A DNA stretch of 6,263 nt from Bacteroidota bacterium (GTDB lineage Bacteria; Bacteroidota; Bacteroidia; Chitinophagales; UBA2359). The DNA is taken from NCBI GenBank assembly GCA_020629895.1, contig JAHDCM010000182.1:1-6263 (forward strand), given 5' to 3'. The position numbers and the translations under genes are program-made. The notes under the pieces are model-generated. The model saw only the letters and a program-made list of their open reading frames with translations. It made no database searches and had not been told where the DNA came from. This document shows, piece by piece, positions 5,994 through 6,263 of this stretch (position 1 is its first letter; the number at the start of each line of letters is the position of its first letter).

Positions 5994-6003
5994 ATTTTTT
6001 TCT
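5982..6003 (+). terminator. A/T-only hairpin over the stop codon of the sigma-like gene
   Basis: AGAAAAAAA (5982-5990) pairs with TTTTTTTCT (5995-6003) around TGAA, which contains the TGA stop (5991-5993). The stem has one G-C pair and is otherwise A-T, so it is a weak terminator at best. No stronger hairpin with a T-run follows before the right edge. Confidence 0.25.
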
Positions 6004-6263
6004 CCTTTTGGATGTATATAATACGTCTATATAAATAAAACTATTCAACCAAGTAGTAAGAATTAGCCTACAAGTACCCGTTTATTTATGAAATTTTATA
6101 AGGTCTAATATTTTTTAGATACTAACCATTACTAATGAGATTAAGGAGTGATAATTATGTAGTTGTATATTTAGTTTATTTTCATTCCTAAGCCTAAGCA
6201 CATCTTTTTTTATTTAACCTTTTGGGAACACAACATTTTTCTAAGCACTAATAATTTTTGTCA
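5994..6263. other. Gene-free AT-rich sequence at the right edge
   Basis: Both strands were read and no frame with protein-like character was found. The only ATG-led frames are a few codons long. There is a weak A/T hairpin (TATATA at 6015-6020 and 6028-6033) and no exact TAnnTTTG box. It is probably intergenic sequence leading to a gene outside the window. Confidence 0.5.

Noticed and set aside
6221..6260. Promoter-like pair TTTG (6221-6224) and AATTTTTG (6253-6260) near the right edge
   Set aside because: The -7-like box has a mismatch in its TA and the spacer of 28 bases is too long for the Bacteroidetes consensus.

Overview
The window reads as chromosomal DNA of a Bacteroidota (Bacteroidetes) species. 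Four things point there: a 288-residue primary sigma factor of the short Bacteroidetes type, a TonB-dependent receptor with an N-terminal carboxypeptidase-regulatory-like domain, a mevalonate-pathway kinase, and -33/-7 promoter elements of the form TTTG-N20-TAnnTTTG. DNA is moderately AT-rich on the left and clearly more AT-rich on the right. The exact genus cannot be read from the sequence; a Saprospiria- or Cytophagales-like organism is a guess.

Left half (1-3561, minus strand): a tightly packed run read right to left. First comes rpe (ribulose-phosphate 3-epimerase, start 3561). After 14 bases comes a large outer-membrane TonB-dependent receptor (2896-257). Its TGA stop overlaps a TTG start of a GHMP kinase, probably mevalonate kinase, which runs off the left edge. 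The kinase has no ATG and is easy to miss; it was recognised from its reading frame and its AKLLLFGE motif.

Middle (3562-3933): a divergent intergenic region. On the plus strand it has a textbook Bacteroidetes promoter for the primary sigma factor gene, with a leader of about 100 bases that holds a hairpin and a possible 20-codon upstream ORF. On the minus strand a TATCTTTG box lies four bases before the rpe ATG, which suggests a leaderless or nearly leaderless rpe message.

Right half (3934-6263, plus strand): the housekeeping sigma factor (rpoD/sigA), a strong intrinsic terminator (14-bp perfect stem), and a gene-free stretch with several further stem-loops. Then comes a 268-residue protein whose N-terminal part looks like sigma-70 region 2 and whose C-terminal part is an unusual, possibly diverged and expanded region 4. 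The last 270 bases show no gene.

No CRISPR array, insertion sequence, tRNA, rRNA or obvious defence system is present. The least ordinary items are the divergent sigma-like protein, the structured leaders of the two sigma-type genes, and the mixed operon of two cytosolic enzymes around an outer-membrane receptor.
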